From DASUZB01 sp036377075 (GTDB lineage Bacteria; Actinomycetota; CALGFH01), in contig DASUZB010000028.1 in NCBI GenBank assembly GCA_036377075.1, positions 1-45,569 of the forward strand: DNA of 45,569 bases, given 5' to 3'. Each line of letters begins with the position of its first letter. Positions within the stretch are counted from its first letter, which is position 1. A program made the translations under genes and the position numbers. Shown piece by piece: positions 30,102 through 40,764 of the stretch. Under the pieces are notes generated by a model. That model did no database searches and had not been told where the DNA came from. It saw only the letters and a list, made by a program, of their open reading frames with translations.

Positions 30102-31382
30102 TCACCCGGTCGCGCGCTCGATGTTTGCGCCCAGCGAGCGCAGACGCTCGTCGATGCGCTCGTAGCCGCGGTCGATCTCGCCGACGTTGCCGATCACCGA
30201 CTCGCCGTCGGCGGCGAGCGCGGCGAGCAGCAGCGCCATGCCGGCGCGGATGTCGGGCGAGGCGAGCCGCTCGCCGTACAGGCGGGTGGGGCCGTTGACC
30301 ACCGCGCGGTGGGGGTCGCAGAGGATGATGCGGGCACCCATGCCGACCAGCTTGTCCACGAAGAACAGGCGGTTCTCGAACATCTTCTCGAAGATCAGCA
30401 CGGTGCCGCGCGCCTGGGTGGCGACCGCCACGGCGATCGAGGTGAGGTCGGCGGGGAAGGCGGGCCAGGGCCCGTCGTCGATCTTGGGGATCGCCGCGCC
30501 GAGGTCGTCCTCGACCACCAGCTCCTGGTCGGGCGGGACACGCAGCTGGTCGCCGGAGATCTCCCAGCGGATCCCCAGGCGCGAGAAGCCCACCTCGACC
30601 GGGCGCAGGTCGTCCTCGACCACGCCCTCGACCACCAGCTCGCCGCGGGTCACCGCGGCGAGGCCGACGAAGCTGGCCACCTCGATGTGGTCGGGGCCGA
30701 TGGTGAACTCGCCGCCGCCGAGCCGGTCGACGCCCGTCACCACCAGCCGGTTGGAGCCGATCCCCTCGATGCGGGCGCCGAGCGCCACCAGGAAGCGGCA
30801 CAGGTCCTGCACGTGCGGCTCGCAGGCGGCGTTGCCGATGACCGTCTGGCCCTCGGCCAGCACCGCCGCGGTGACGGCGTTCTCGGTGGCGGTGACCGAG
30901 GCCTCGTCGAGGAACATCGGCGCGCCGCGCAGCCGTTCGGCCTGGATCTCCAGGACGCGGTCGAACTGGAAGGTGGCGCCGAGCGAGGCGAACGCGAGCA
31001 GGTGGGTGTCGAGCCGGCGCCGGCCGATCACGTCGCCGCCCGGCGGCGGCAGCACGCAGCGGCCGGTGCGGGCCAGCAGCGGCGCCGCCAGCAGCACCGA
31101 GGCGCGGATGCGGGCGCACAGCGCCGGGTCGAGGTCGGCGTCGTGGGCGTCGCGCGGGTCGATGCGGACCTGGTTGGCGTCCGGGTAGGTCACCCGCGCC
31201 CCGGTCATCGCCACCAGCTGCAGCATCGCGTCGACGTCGCGGATGCGGGGCACGTTGCGCAGCAGCACCGGCTCGTCGGCCAGCAGCGACGCGGCGATCA
31301 CCGGCAGCGCGCCGTTCTTGTTGCCGGCCGGGCGGACGGTGCCGTTCAGCGGCCGGCCGCCTTTGATGACGAAGCTCTCCAT
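30102..31382 (-). CDS. murA: UDP-GlcNAc enolpyruvyl transferase MurA, Asp117 form
   Basis: MurA transfers enolpyruvate from PEP to UDP-GlcNAc, the first committed step of peptidoglycan synthesis. The 426-residue EPSP-synthase fold begins MESFVIKGGRPLNG and has the substrate residues KNGALP, the RASVLLAAPLLARTG stretch and GGDVIGRRRLD. The PEP-binding cysteine found in most bacteria (Cys115 in E. coli) is Asp117 here, the change that makes mycobacterial MurA resistant to fosfomycin. ATG 31382 has GGTGGAG just upstream; GTG 31409 is an alternative. The sequence is a divergent MurA, so a paralogous role is possible. Confidence 0.88.
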   Translation of the reverse strand: MESFVIKGGRPLNGTVRPAGNKNGALPVIAASLLADEPVLLRNVPRIRDVDAMLQLVAMTGARVTYPDANQVRIDPRDAHDADLDPALCARIRASVLLAAPLLARTGRCVLPPPGGDVIGRRRLDTHLLAFASLGATFQFDRVLEIQAERLRGAPMFLDEASVTATENAVTAAVLAEGQTVIGNAACEPHVQDLCRFLVALGARIEGIGSNRLVVTGVDRLGGGEFTIGPDHIEVASFVGLAAVTRGELVVEGVVEDDLRPVEVGFSRLGIRWEISGDQLRVPPDQELVVEDDLGAAIPKIDDGPWPAFPADLTSIAVAVATQARGTVLIFEKMFENRLFFVDKLVGMGARIILCDPHRAVVNGPTRLYGERLASPDIRAGMALLLAALAADGESVIGNVGEIDRGYERIDERLRSLGANIERATG

Positions 31383-31417
31383 CGCTCTCCACCGTTGGGC
31401 CTCGGGCACGGCCGCAT

Positions 31418-31423
31418 ACTCTA
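31418..31423 (-). promoter_or_regulatory. murA -10 element
   Basis: On the reverse strand TAGAGT lies 36 bases before ATG 31382 and eight bases before GTG 31409. It would give either a short leader with a ribosome binding site (preferred) or a leaderless GTG start. Confidence 0.4.
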
Positions 31424-31528
31424 CCGCGCCCTTCGGCGAACCAGGATCGTGCTTGGCCGTGCCGCGCGCATCTCGCGCCGGTCAAGATCGGGGAACGCCA
31501 TTTCCGTTTCCGCGCTTTTGGGAGGCAT

Positions 31529-31549
31529 GCGGGGGGGCTTGCCCCCCGC
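31529..31549. repeat. GC hairpin between divergent murA and uvrB
   Basis: GCGGGGGG-GCTTG-CCCCCCGC is a perfect 8-base stem with a 5-base loop, 26 bases upstream of the uvrB -10 candidate, in the shared promoter region. It could bind a regulator or be a dispersed repeat; nothing here tells which. Confidence 0.4.
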
Positions 31550-31574
31550 AGTCGGGCGCTGTCGGGACCGCCAC

Positions 31575-31580
31575 TACACT
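31575..31580 (+). promoter_or_regulatory. uvrB -10 element
   Basis: TACACT fits TANNNT, about 73 bases ahead of the uvrB start. No -35 match and no LexA-box-like GAAC-N4-GTTC palindrome is seen around it. Confidence 0.4.
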
Positions 31581-31652
31581 GGGTGGGTAGCCGGCGGGGT
31601 TGGGTCGAAGCAGCCGCCGCCGCGGAATCACGACCTGCCCGGAGAGCGTCAG

Positions 31653-33698
31653 ATGCCCGAGTTCAAGCTCGTCAGCGACATGCCGGCCGCCGGCGACCAG
31701 CCGCGGGCCGTCGACCAGCTCGTCGAGGGGCTGCTCGGCGGCGAGACCGCGATGACGCTGCTGGGCGTCACCGGCTCGGGCAAGACCCGGACGATGGCGG
31801 GGGTGATCGAGCGCCTGGGCCGGCCGGCCCTGGTGATGGCGCCCAACAAGACCCTGGCGGCGCAGCTCACCAACGAGTTCAAGGAGCTGTTCCCGCACAA
31901 CGCGGTCGAGTACTTCGTCTCCTACTACGACTACTACCAGCCCGAGGCGTACATCCCGCAGACGGATACCTACATCGAGAAGGACTCCTCCCTCAACGAG
32001 GAGATCGACCGGCTGCGCCACTCCGCCACCCTGTCGCTGCTGATCCGTCGTGACGTGATCGTGGTCGCCTCGGTCTCGGCGATCTACGGCCTCGGCAACC
32101 CGGACGAGTACCGCGACCAGATGCTGCACCTGGAGGTCGGCCGCGAGTACGACCGCGACGCCGTGCTGCGCAAGCTGGTCGACATCCACTACGACCGCAA
32201 CGACCTGAACTTCGTCCGCGGCAAGTTCCGCGTCCGTGGCGACACCCTCGAGGTCTTCCCCGCCTACGAGGAGCGGGCGATGCGGGTCGAGTTCTTCGGC
32301 GACGAGGTCGAGCGCATCCTGGTCATGGACCCGGTCACCGGTGAGATCGTCGGCGAGCGCGACCCGCTGTTCGTCTTCCCCGCCAGCCACTACGTCGCCG
32401 GCACCGCGCGGATGGAGCGCGCCATCGCCTCGATCGAGGTGGAGCTGCGCGAGCGCCTCGCCGAGCTGGAGCGGGAGGGCAAGCTGCTGGAGGCGCAGCG
32501 GCTGCGCATGCGCACCTCCTACGACCTGGAGATGCTGCGCGAGGTCGGCGTCTGCAACGGCATCGAGAACTACTCGCGCCACATCGACGGCCGCGAGCAG
32601 GGCAGCCCGCCCAACACCCTGCTCGACTACTTCCCCGACGACTTCGTGCTGTTCCTCGACGAGTCGCACAACAGCGTGCCGCAGGTCGGCGGCATGTACG
32701 AGGGCGACCGCAGCCGCAAGGTGACCCTGGTCGAGCACGGCTTCCGGCTGCCGTCGGCGCTGGACAACCGGCCGCTGCGCTTCGACGAGTTCCTCGACCG
32801 GATCGGCCAGCGGGTCTTCGTCTCCGCCACGCCCGGCCCCTACGAGCTGCGCGAGTCCGGCACGGTGGTGGAGCAGATCATCCGCCCCACCGGCCTGGTC
32901 GACCCCGAGGTGCTGGTGCGGCCGACCAAGGGCCAGATCGACGACCTGATCCACGAGATCAAGCAGCGGGTCGAGCGCGAGCAGCGGGTGCTGGTCACCA
33001 CCCTGACCAAGAAGATGGCCGAGGACCTCACCGACTACCTGCTCGAGATGGGGCTGCGGGTGCGCTACCTGCACTCCGAGATCGGCGCGGTGGAGCGCAT
33101 CGAGATCCTGCGGGCGCTGCGCCTGGGCGAGTTCGACACCCTGGTCGGCATCAACCTGCTCAGGGAGGGCCTCGACCTGCCCGAGGTGACCCTGGTGGCG
33201 ATCCTCGACGCCGACAAGGAGGGCTTCCTGCGCTCGGAGACGTCGCTGGTGCAGACGATCGGCCGCGCCGCCCGCAACGTCGACGGCCAGGTGATCATGT
33301 ACGCCGACAACGTGACCCCGTCGATGCGCCGCGCGATCGACGAGACCAACCGGCGCCGCCAGCTGCAGGTCGAGTACAACGAGGCCAACGGCATCGACCC
33401 GCAGACGGTGCGCCGCCGCGTCAGCGACATCATCCAGGCCCTGCGCGGCGAGGACGGGGAGTCGGACGGGCGCGGCCGGGGCCGGCGCGGCCGCGCGCCC
33501 ACGCCCGGCCGTGGCCGCGGCGAGCCGGCGGTCAGCGGCATGCCCCGCGCCGACCTGGAGCGGCTCATCCGGCAGCTCGAGGAGGAGATGCACGAGGCCG
33601 CCAAGGACCTGCGCTTCGAGTACGCCGCCCGCCTCCGCGACGAGGTCGCCGACCTCCGCCGCGAGCTGCGCGGCATGACCGAGGCGGGGGTCGGCTAG
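31653..33698 (+). CDS. uvrB: excinuclease ABC subunit UvrB
   Basis: UvrB verifies lesions in nucleotide excision repair and recruits UvrC. The ATG at 31653, six bases after GGAGAG, gives 681 residues; the frame is open far upstream but only this part is protein-like. Visible are Walker A GVTGSGKT (38-45), the strand-separating beta-hairpin SYYDYYQPEAYIPQTDTY, the Walker B FLDESHNSVPQVGGMY, helicase motifs V and VI (GINLLREGLDLPEV, QTIGRAARNVDGQVI), and the C-terminal UVR domain LEEEMHEAAKDLRFEYAARL that binds UvrC. A basic Arg/Gly-rich linker precedes the UVR domain. Confidence 0.97.
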   Translation: MPEFKLVSDMPAAGDQPRAVDQLVEGLLGGETAMTLLGVTGSGKTRTMAGVIERLGRPALVMAPNKTLAAQLTNEFKELFPHNAVEYFVSYYDYYQPEAYIPQTDTYIEKDSSLNEEIDRLRHSATLSLLIRRDVIVVASVSAIYGLGNPDEYRDQMLHLEVGREYDRDAVLRKLVDIHYDRNDLNFVRGKFRVRGDTLEVFPAYEERAMRVEFFGDEVERILVMDPVTGEIVGERDPLFVFPASHYVAGTARMERAIASIEVELRERLAELEREGKLLEAQRLRMRTSYDLEMLREVGVCNGIENYSRHIDGREQGSPPNTLLDYFPDDFVLFLDESHNSVPQVGGMYEGDRSRKVTLVEHGFRLPSALDNRPLRFDEFLDRIGQRVFVSATPGPYELRESGTVVEQIIRPTGLVDPEVLVRPTKGQIDDLIHEIKQRVEREQRVLVTTLTKKMAEDLTDYLLEMGLRVRYLHSEIGAVERIEILRALRLGEFDTLVGINLLREGLDLPEVTLVAILDADKEGFLRSETSLVQTIGRAARNVDGQVIMYADNVTPSMRRAIDETNRRRQLQVEYNEANGIDPQTVRRRVSDIIQALRGEDGESDGRGRGRRGRAPTPGRGRGEPAVSGMPRADLERLIRQLEEEMHEAAKDLRFEYAARLRDEVADLRRELRGMTEAGVG

Positions 33699-33732
33699 GC
33701 GCGGTCCCCCGGCCGAACCGGCGGACTCCCGG

Positions 33733-33738
33733 TAGACT
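33733..33738 (+). promoter_or_regulatory. -10 element of the transpeptidase gene
   Basis: TAGACT, the same hexamer as at polA, lies 32 bases before the TTG start. Here a ribosome binding site (AGGAGGAGGGAG) separates them, so this transcript has a short leader. Confidence 0.45.
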
Positions 33739-33770
33739 GCCCGCTCGGCGTTGGTAGGAGGAGGGAGCCC

Positions 33771-35687
33771 TTGCGGCCACGGCGGTCCAGGACGGTCGCC
33801 CTGGTGGTGGCGGTCGTGCTGCTGCTGGCCGCCGCCGGCGTGGGGACCTGGTGGCTGGTGCTGCGCCCCCGCGGCGAGCCGGGCCCGGTCGCGGCCGCCT
33901 ACCTCGACGCCTGGGAGCGGGGCGACTGGGCGGCGATGCAGCGCCTGGTCGTCGTGCCCCCGCCCGACTTCGCCGCCCAGCACCAGCGCGTGCTGACCGC
34001 CCTACAGGTCCGCAGGCCGCTGCTCGCCCCCGGGCCGGTGCACGCCGACGGCGACAAGGCCGAGGCCGCCTTCACCGCCCGCCTCGACCTGCGCGGCCTC
34101 GGCACCTGGACGTACCAGGGCACGCTGCACCTGGTCCGCCGCGACCGCCGCAACTGGCGGGTCGACTGGTCGCCCGCCGCGATCCACCCGGCGCTCGCGC
34201 CCGGCAAGCGCCTGGTCCGCAGCCGCACCTGGCCGGAGCGGGCGGAGCTCCTCGCCGCCGACGGCAGCCGCCTGGCCTCGGCCGGCAAGGAGGTGCTCGT
34301 CGGCCTCGTCGCCGGCAGGATCAAGGACCGCGCCCAGGTCGGCCGCGCCCTGGTCGGCACCGCAGGAGCCGACCAGGCGCTGGTGGGCCGCCTGCTCGAC
34401 CAGTCGCAGCAGACGCCGAACCAGTTCGTGCCGGTGATCAGCCTGCCCGAGGCCCGCTACCAGCAGATCCGCGAGGTCATCCACCCGGTGCCCGGGCTCT
34501 CCTTCCAGGAGCGCGGCGGCCGCAGCAGCGGCGGGCCGACCTCGGCGGCGTTGCTGGTCGGCCGGCTCGGCGACGCCACCGCCGAGGACCTCAAGGAGCT
34601 CGGCGCGCCCTACCAGCCCGGCGACCGGGTCGGCCACGGCGGCTTCGAGCAGTCCTTCGAGCGCCAGCTCGCCGGCACCCCCGGCGGCGAGGTGCGCCTG
34701 GTCACGCAGCCGGCCGCCGGCTCGGCCCCCGCCCAGGACGTCGCCGCCGGCCAGGTGCTGCACAGCTTCCCCGCCAAGCGGGGCACCCCGGTGCACGCCA
34801 CCATCGACCCGAGGGTGCAGCGCGCCGCCGAGCAGGCGTTCGCCGGGGTCGGCAAGCCCGGCGCCCTGGTGGCGCTGAAGCCGTCGACCGGCGAGGTCCG
34901 CGCGGCGGTCAACTGGCCGCTCGGCAGCTCCTTCAACCGCGCCCTGGTCGGCCGCTACCCGCCGGGCTCCACCTTCAAGGTGGTCACCGCCGCCGCCCTG
35001 CTCGGCGGCGGCCTGCAGCCCGGCGACCGGGTCACCTGCCCGAAGCAGGTGCAGGTCGGCGGCCGCACGTTCCACAACTTCGAGGGCGAGGTGCTCGGCG
35101 CGATCGACTTCACCAAGGCCTTCGCGGACTCCTGCAACACCGCCTTCATCCAGCTCGCCGATCGCCGCCTGGACGGCGCCAAGCTGGCGGCGGCGGCCAA
35201 GGGCTTCGGCTTCGAGGCCGAGCCGAGCGCCGGCCTGCCGGCGATCACCGGCCGCTTCCCCACCCCCGGCGACGACGCCGAGCTGGCCGCGGCCGCGATC
35301 GGCCAGGGCCGCGTGGTGGTCAGCCCGCTGCTGATGGCCGGCGTCGCCGGCGCGGTGGACAACGGCACCTGGCGGCCGCCGCGGCTCGCCGCCGAGGCGA
35401 AGCCGTCCCAATCGCGGCCGCTGGACCCGCGCGTCGCCGCCAGCCTCCGCGGCCTGATGCGGGCGGTGGTGCGGGGCGGCACCGCGGCACCGGCGCACCT
35501 CCCCGGCGGCACCGCCGGCAAGACCGGCACGGCCGAGTTCGGCACCGGCAACCCGCTGCCCACCCACGCCTGGTTCATCGGCTTCCGCGGCGACCTGGCG
35601 TTCGCGGTGGTGGTCGACGGCGGCGGCGTCGGCGGGCGGGTCGCCGCCCCGATCGCCACCCGCTTCCTCACCGCGTTGGGCCAGTAG
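33771..35687 (+). CDS. MecA/PBP2a-like penicillin-binding protein
   Basis: A class B transpeptidase that crosslinks peptidoglycan outside the cell; 638 residues. A transmembrane anchor (about 9-31) is followed by an NTF2-like MecA N-terminal domain (about 37-140), a PBP dimerisation domain (about 150-320) and the transpeptidase domain. Active-site motifs are S400-TFK in YPPGSTFKVV, SCN at 454-456 (SDN/SCN type) and KTG at 584-586 in AGKTGTAEF. The TTG start has AGGAGGAGGGAG upstream. It overlaps the tail of the convergent lipoprotein gene by 20 bases. Linkage to beta-lactam tolerance is not shown by sequence. Confidence 0.92.
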   Translation: MRPRRSRTVALVVAVVLLLAAAGVGTWWLVLRPRGEPGPVAAAYLDAWERGDWAAMQRLVVVPPPDFAAQHQRVLTALQVRRPLLAPGPVHADGDKAEAAFTARLDLRGLGTWTYQGTLHLVRRDRRNWRVDWSPAAIHPALAPGKRLVRSRTWPERAELLAADGSRLASAGKEVLVGLVAGRIKDRAQVGRALVGTAGADQALVGRLLDQSQQTPNQFVPVISLPEARYQQIREVIHPVPGLSFQERGGRSSGGPTSAALLVGRLGDATAEDLKELGAPYQPGDRVGHGGFEQSFERQLAGTPGGEVRLVTQPAAGSAPAQDVAAGQVLHSFPAKRGTPVHATIDPRVQRAAEQAFAGVGKPGALVALKPSTGEVRAAVNWPLGSSFNRALVGRYPPGSTFKVVTAAALLGGGLQPGDRVTCPKQVQVGGRTFHNFEGEVLGAIDFTKAFADSCNTAFIQLADRRLDGAKLAAAAKGFGFEAEPSAGLPAITGRFPTPGDDAELAAAAIGQGRVVVSPLLMAGVAGAVDNGTWRPPRLAAEAKPSQSRPLDPRVAASLRGLMRAVVRGGTAAPAHLPGGTAGKTGTAEFGTGNPLPTHAWFIGFRGDLAFAVVVDGGGVGGRVAAPIATRFLTALGQ

Positions 35688-36144
35688 GCCACGCCAAAGC
35701 AGCGAGCCAGCTGCCCGTCCCAGGCGCGGTCACCCTGCCCTGCGGGGCAGTCGTTACCTGGTCGACCGGGACGTTGCAGGTGCGGGCGAGCCGGGCGGCC
35801 GCGTCGGTCACCTCGCGCAGCGCGCGGCGCTCGCGCGCCGGGTCGGCCGCGCGCACCGCGTCCCGCCAGCGCCGCACCCGCAGCAGCAGGTCGTCGGCGG
35901 CCCGCTTGACGTCGGCGCTGTCGATGCCCTTGATGGCCTCGTCGAGCTGGCGCACCACCCGGTCGGCCTTGGCGGCGGTGGCCTTGGGGTCGAACTCGAG
36001 GTTGGTGAGCCGGCCGAGCAGGTCGGCGCAGTCCCTGGGCTTGGCGAGCGGCCCGCCGGTGTCGGCGTGGTCCTTGCTGGCGCAGCCGGCCAGCGCGGCC
36101 GCGGCGAGCGCCAGCAGCAGCAGGGCGGTGAACGCGCGCCTCAC
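35668..36144 (-). CDS. small lipoprotein, unrecognised
   Basis: A 158-residue lipoprotein: basic start, hydrophobic helix and LAGC lipobox with Cys21 as lipidation site. The mature part is short, charged and helical (for example KADRVVRQLDEAIKGIDSAD), with two further Cys residues near the ends (CADLLGRL and RTCNVPV) that may form a disulfide. I do not recognise the family. The GTG start overlaps the stop of the metallo-hydrolase gene (GTGA), so the two are co-translated. Its 3' end overlaps the convergent transpeptidase gene by 20 bases. Confidence 0.72.
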   Translation of the reverse strand: MRRAFTALLLLALAAAALAGCASKDHADTGGPLAKPRDCADLLGRLTNLEFDPKATAAKADRVVRQLDEAIKGIDSADVKRAADDLLLRVRRWRDAVRAADPARERRALREVTDAAARLARTCNVPVDQVTTAPQGRVTAPGTGSWLAALAWPTGPTR

Positions 36145-36800
36145 CAGCCCCGCGCCTTCCACTCGTCGAGCTGCGGCGCCTCCTGGCCGACGAAGCTGTC
36201 GTCGCCGTGGCCGGGGGCGATGCGGGTCTCGGCCGGCAGGGAGAGCAGGTGCTGCTCGGCCGAGGCGATCGCCTGCTCGAACGCGGCCGGGCCGTCGGTC
36301 TTGCCGACCCCGCCGGGGAACAGCGCGTCGCCGGTGATCACGGCGCTGGACGGCAGCTTGAAGCAGATGCTGCCGTCGGTGTGGCCCGGCGTGTGCAGCA
36401 CGGTCACGCCCCAGCCGCCGACCTGGACGGTGTCGCCGTGGGAGAGCTCCCGGTCGGGGGTGACCCCCGTCTTGGCGGCGATCGCGCCGGCGTCGGCCGC
36501 GTGGGCGCCGTTCCAGACGTCGTGGGCGCGCAGCACCTCGGCGAGCGCGAAGGAGTGGTCGGGGTGACGGTGGGTGGTGACGATCCCGACCAGCCGCACG
36601 TCGGCGAGCAGCTCGCCGAGCAGGCGCTCGGCCTCGTTGGCCGCGTCGACCAGCAGGGCCTCGTTGGACTGGGGGTCGTGCAGCAGGTAGGCGTTGTTGT
36701 CGTAGGGGCCCACCGAGAGCTTGACGACCCGCAACGGCCCGTCGCCGTACTGGTGGGCCGGGCCGCCGGACTCGACGTGGGCGGGATCGAAGCTGGACAT
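36141..36800 (-). CDS. metallo-beta-lactamase-fold hydrolase, glyoxalase II-like
   Basis: A 219-residue hydrolase with the binuclear metal site intact: THRHPDH (HxHxDH), HTPGHTDGS with the next His, GDALFPGGVGKTD with the bridging Asp, and APGHGDD with the last His. Sequence and size fit the glyoxalase II-like group that hydrolyses thioesters, rather than beta-lactamases. GGAGG precedes the ATG by six bases. The neighbour of uvrA in M. tuberculosis (Rv1637c) is the same type of protein, in the same divergent orientation, which supports orthology. Substrate unknown. Confidence 0.9.
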   Translation of the reverse strand: MSSFDPAHVESGGPAHQYGDGPLRVVKLSVGPYDNNAYLLHDPQSNEALLVDAANEAERLLGELLADVRLVGIVTTHRHPDHSFALAEVLRAHDVWNGAHAADAGAIAAKTGVTPDRELSHGDTVQVGGWGVTVLHTPGHTDGSICFKLPSSAVITGDALFPGGVGKTDGPAAFEQAIASAEQHLLSLPAETRIAPGHGDDSFVGQEAPQLDEWKARGW

Positions 36801-36900
36801 GGCCGGCCTCCTGTGGCGCGCGGCGCTCTCGCCGAGGGATGGTAGCCGAGGCGCCGCACGGAATGCGCCGTCCGGGCTTCGGCGTTGTCACACCCGTCCC

Positions 36901-36906
36901 TACAAT
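36901..36906 (+). promoter_or_regulatory. uvrA -10 element
   Basis: TACAAT is a near-perfect -10 hexamer. TTGTCA lies upstream but only ten bases away, too close to serve as its -35. Transcription would start near 36913, downstream of the first GTG in the uvrA frame and about 40 bases before the CTG start. Confidence 0.5.
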
Positions 36907-36952
36907 AGGGAGCCGACTGTCGCGACTTCCCCACGACCACGAGGACACGCTA

Positions 36953-39856
<2,904 letters not shown>

Positions 39857-39867
39857 GCGCCGGGCCG

Positions 39868-40656
39868 TCAGCCGGACGGCGGAGCCTCCCGGTAGTGGTA
39901 GGCGTAGACGGCCTCGAAGCCGGCGCGCCGGTAGAGGCGCACGGCGCCGGCGTTGTCGTGGTCGACCTGCAGGTACAGGCGGGTGGCGCCGTGGCCGGCC
40001 GCCCACCCGGCGAGCGCGGCCAGCACCGCCGTGCCCAGCCCCTGGCCGCGTGCCTCCGGCAGGGTGGCCATGCCGAACACGCCGGCGAAGCCGCGCTCGG
40101 CCACGGCGCGGCCGACCGCCAGCGGCCGGCCTCCTCCAGCGAAGGCGTAGGCCGAGGGCGGGCCGATGCCCCGCAGGATGCGCCGCACGGCGGTGCCGTC
40201 GCCGTAGTAGCCGAGCAGGGCGCGCAGGGTCTCGAGCCAGGCGGCGTCCGGCTCGCCGGCGAGCGCCACGCGGTCGCCGGGCGGCGGCAGGCGCTCGAGC
40301 ACCTCGGCCAGTGGCGCGCAGAGCACCAGGACCTGCAGGCGCCGCAGGTAGCCGCGCTCGGCGAGGGCGGCGGCCAGCCCGTCGGGCCGCGACGCCGGGC
40401 TGATCTGGTAGCGGGCCGGCAGCCCGTGGCGGGCGTAGAACGCCTCCACCAGCTCCATCCGCTCGGCCAGCCGCGGCCCGCCGTGGAGGTCGTTGGCCAG
40501 CACCGAGTTGGCCCGCCGGGTGACCCCCCAGGCGAAGCGGAGCCGCCAGCCGCCGACGAACTGGGTGACCGGGGCGGGCCAGGCGTTCGCCGCCAGCTCC
40601 TCGATCAGGTGGACGGTCGCCGGCTCGGGCTCGGGGGGCACGAGCTCGTCGCTCAC
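39868..40656 (-). CDS. GNAT-family N-acetyltransferase
   Basis: A 262-residue acetyltransferase. The C-terminal GNAT fold is clear: motif A with the acetyl-CoA loop FGMATLPEARGQGLGTAVL, then LYLQVDHDNAGAVRLYRRAGF with the asparagine, followed by the final beta-bulge. The N-terminal half has the GGWRLRFAWGVTRRANSV stretch seen in a group of tandem-GNAT proteins, so it is probably a degenerate second GNAT domain. Substrate unknown. The GTG start is placed by a -10 hexamer six bases upstream and the absence of a ribosome binding site. Confidence 0.85.
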   Translation of the reverse strand: MSDELVPPEPEPATVHLIEELAANAWPAPVTQFVGGWRLRFAWGVTRRANSVLANDLHGGPRLAERMELVEAFYARHGLPARYQISPASRPDGLAAALAERGYLRRLQVLVLCAPLAEVLERLPPPGDRVALAGEPDAAWLETLRALLGYYGDGTAVRRILRGIGPPSAYAFAGGGRPLAVGRAVAERGFAGVFGMATLPEARGQGLGTAVLAALAGWAAGHGATRLYLQVDHDNAGAVRLYRRAGFEAVYAYHYREAPPSG

Positions 40657-40662
40657 GCTCCC

Positions 40663-40668
40663 AGCCTA
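40663..40668 (-). promoter_or_regulatory. GNAT gene -10 element, leaderless arrangement
   Basis: On the reverse strand TAGGCT is followed by six bases and the GTG start codon, the same geometry as upstream of trpC, polA and the HAD gene. Confidence 0.45.
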
Positions 40669-40764
40669 CCGGGCAGGTCCGACGGCGTGGCCCCGGCCAG
40701 CAGGGGTCCATGAGCGGGCCGGCTTGGTCCCGGACCCGTGCCATGCCGCCGCCCCGCCCGGCCG

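Noticed and set aside
30309..31652. Upstream extension of the uvrB reading frame
   Set aside because: It is antisense to murA and has no UvrB-like sequence; ATG 31653 gives the normal protein.
31440..31652. LexA (SOS) box before uvrB or uvrA
   Set aside because: I looked for the actinobacterial GAAC-N4-GTTC palindrome. Only a partial match GAAC-GCCA-TTTC near 31493 was found, and nothing near uvrA.
36885..36906. TTGTCA and TACAAT as a standard promoter for uvrA
   Set aside because: The spacer is ten bases, too short for a housekeeping sigma factor; only the -10 element is kept.
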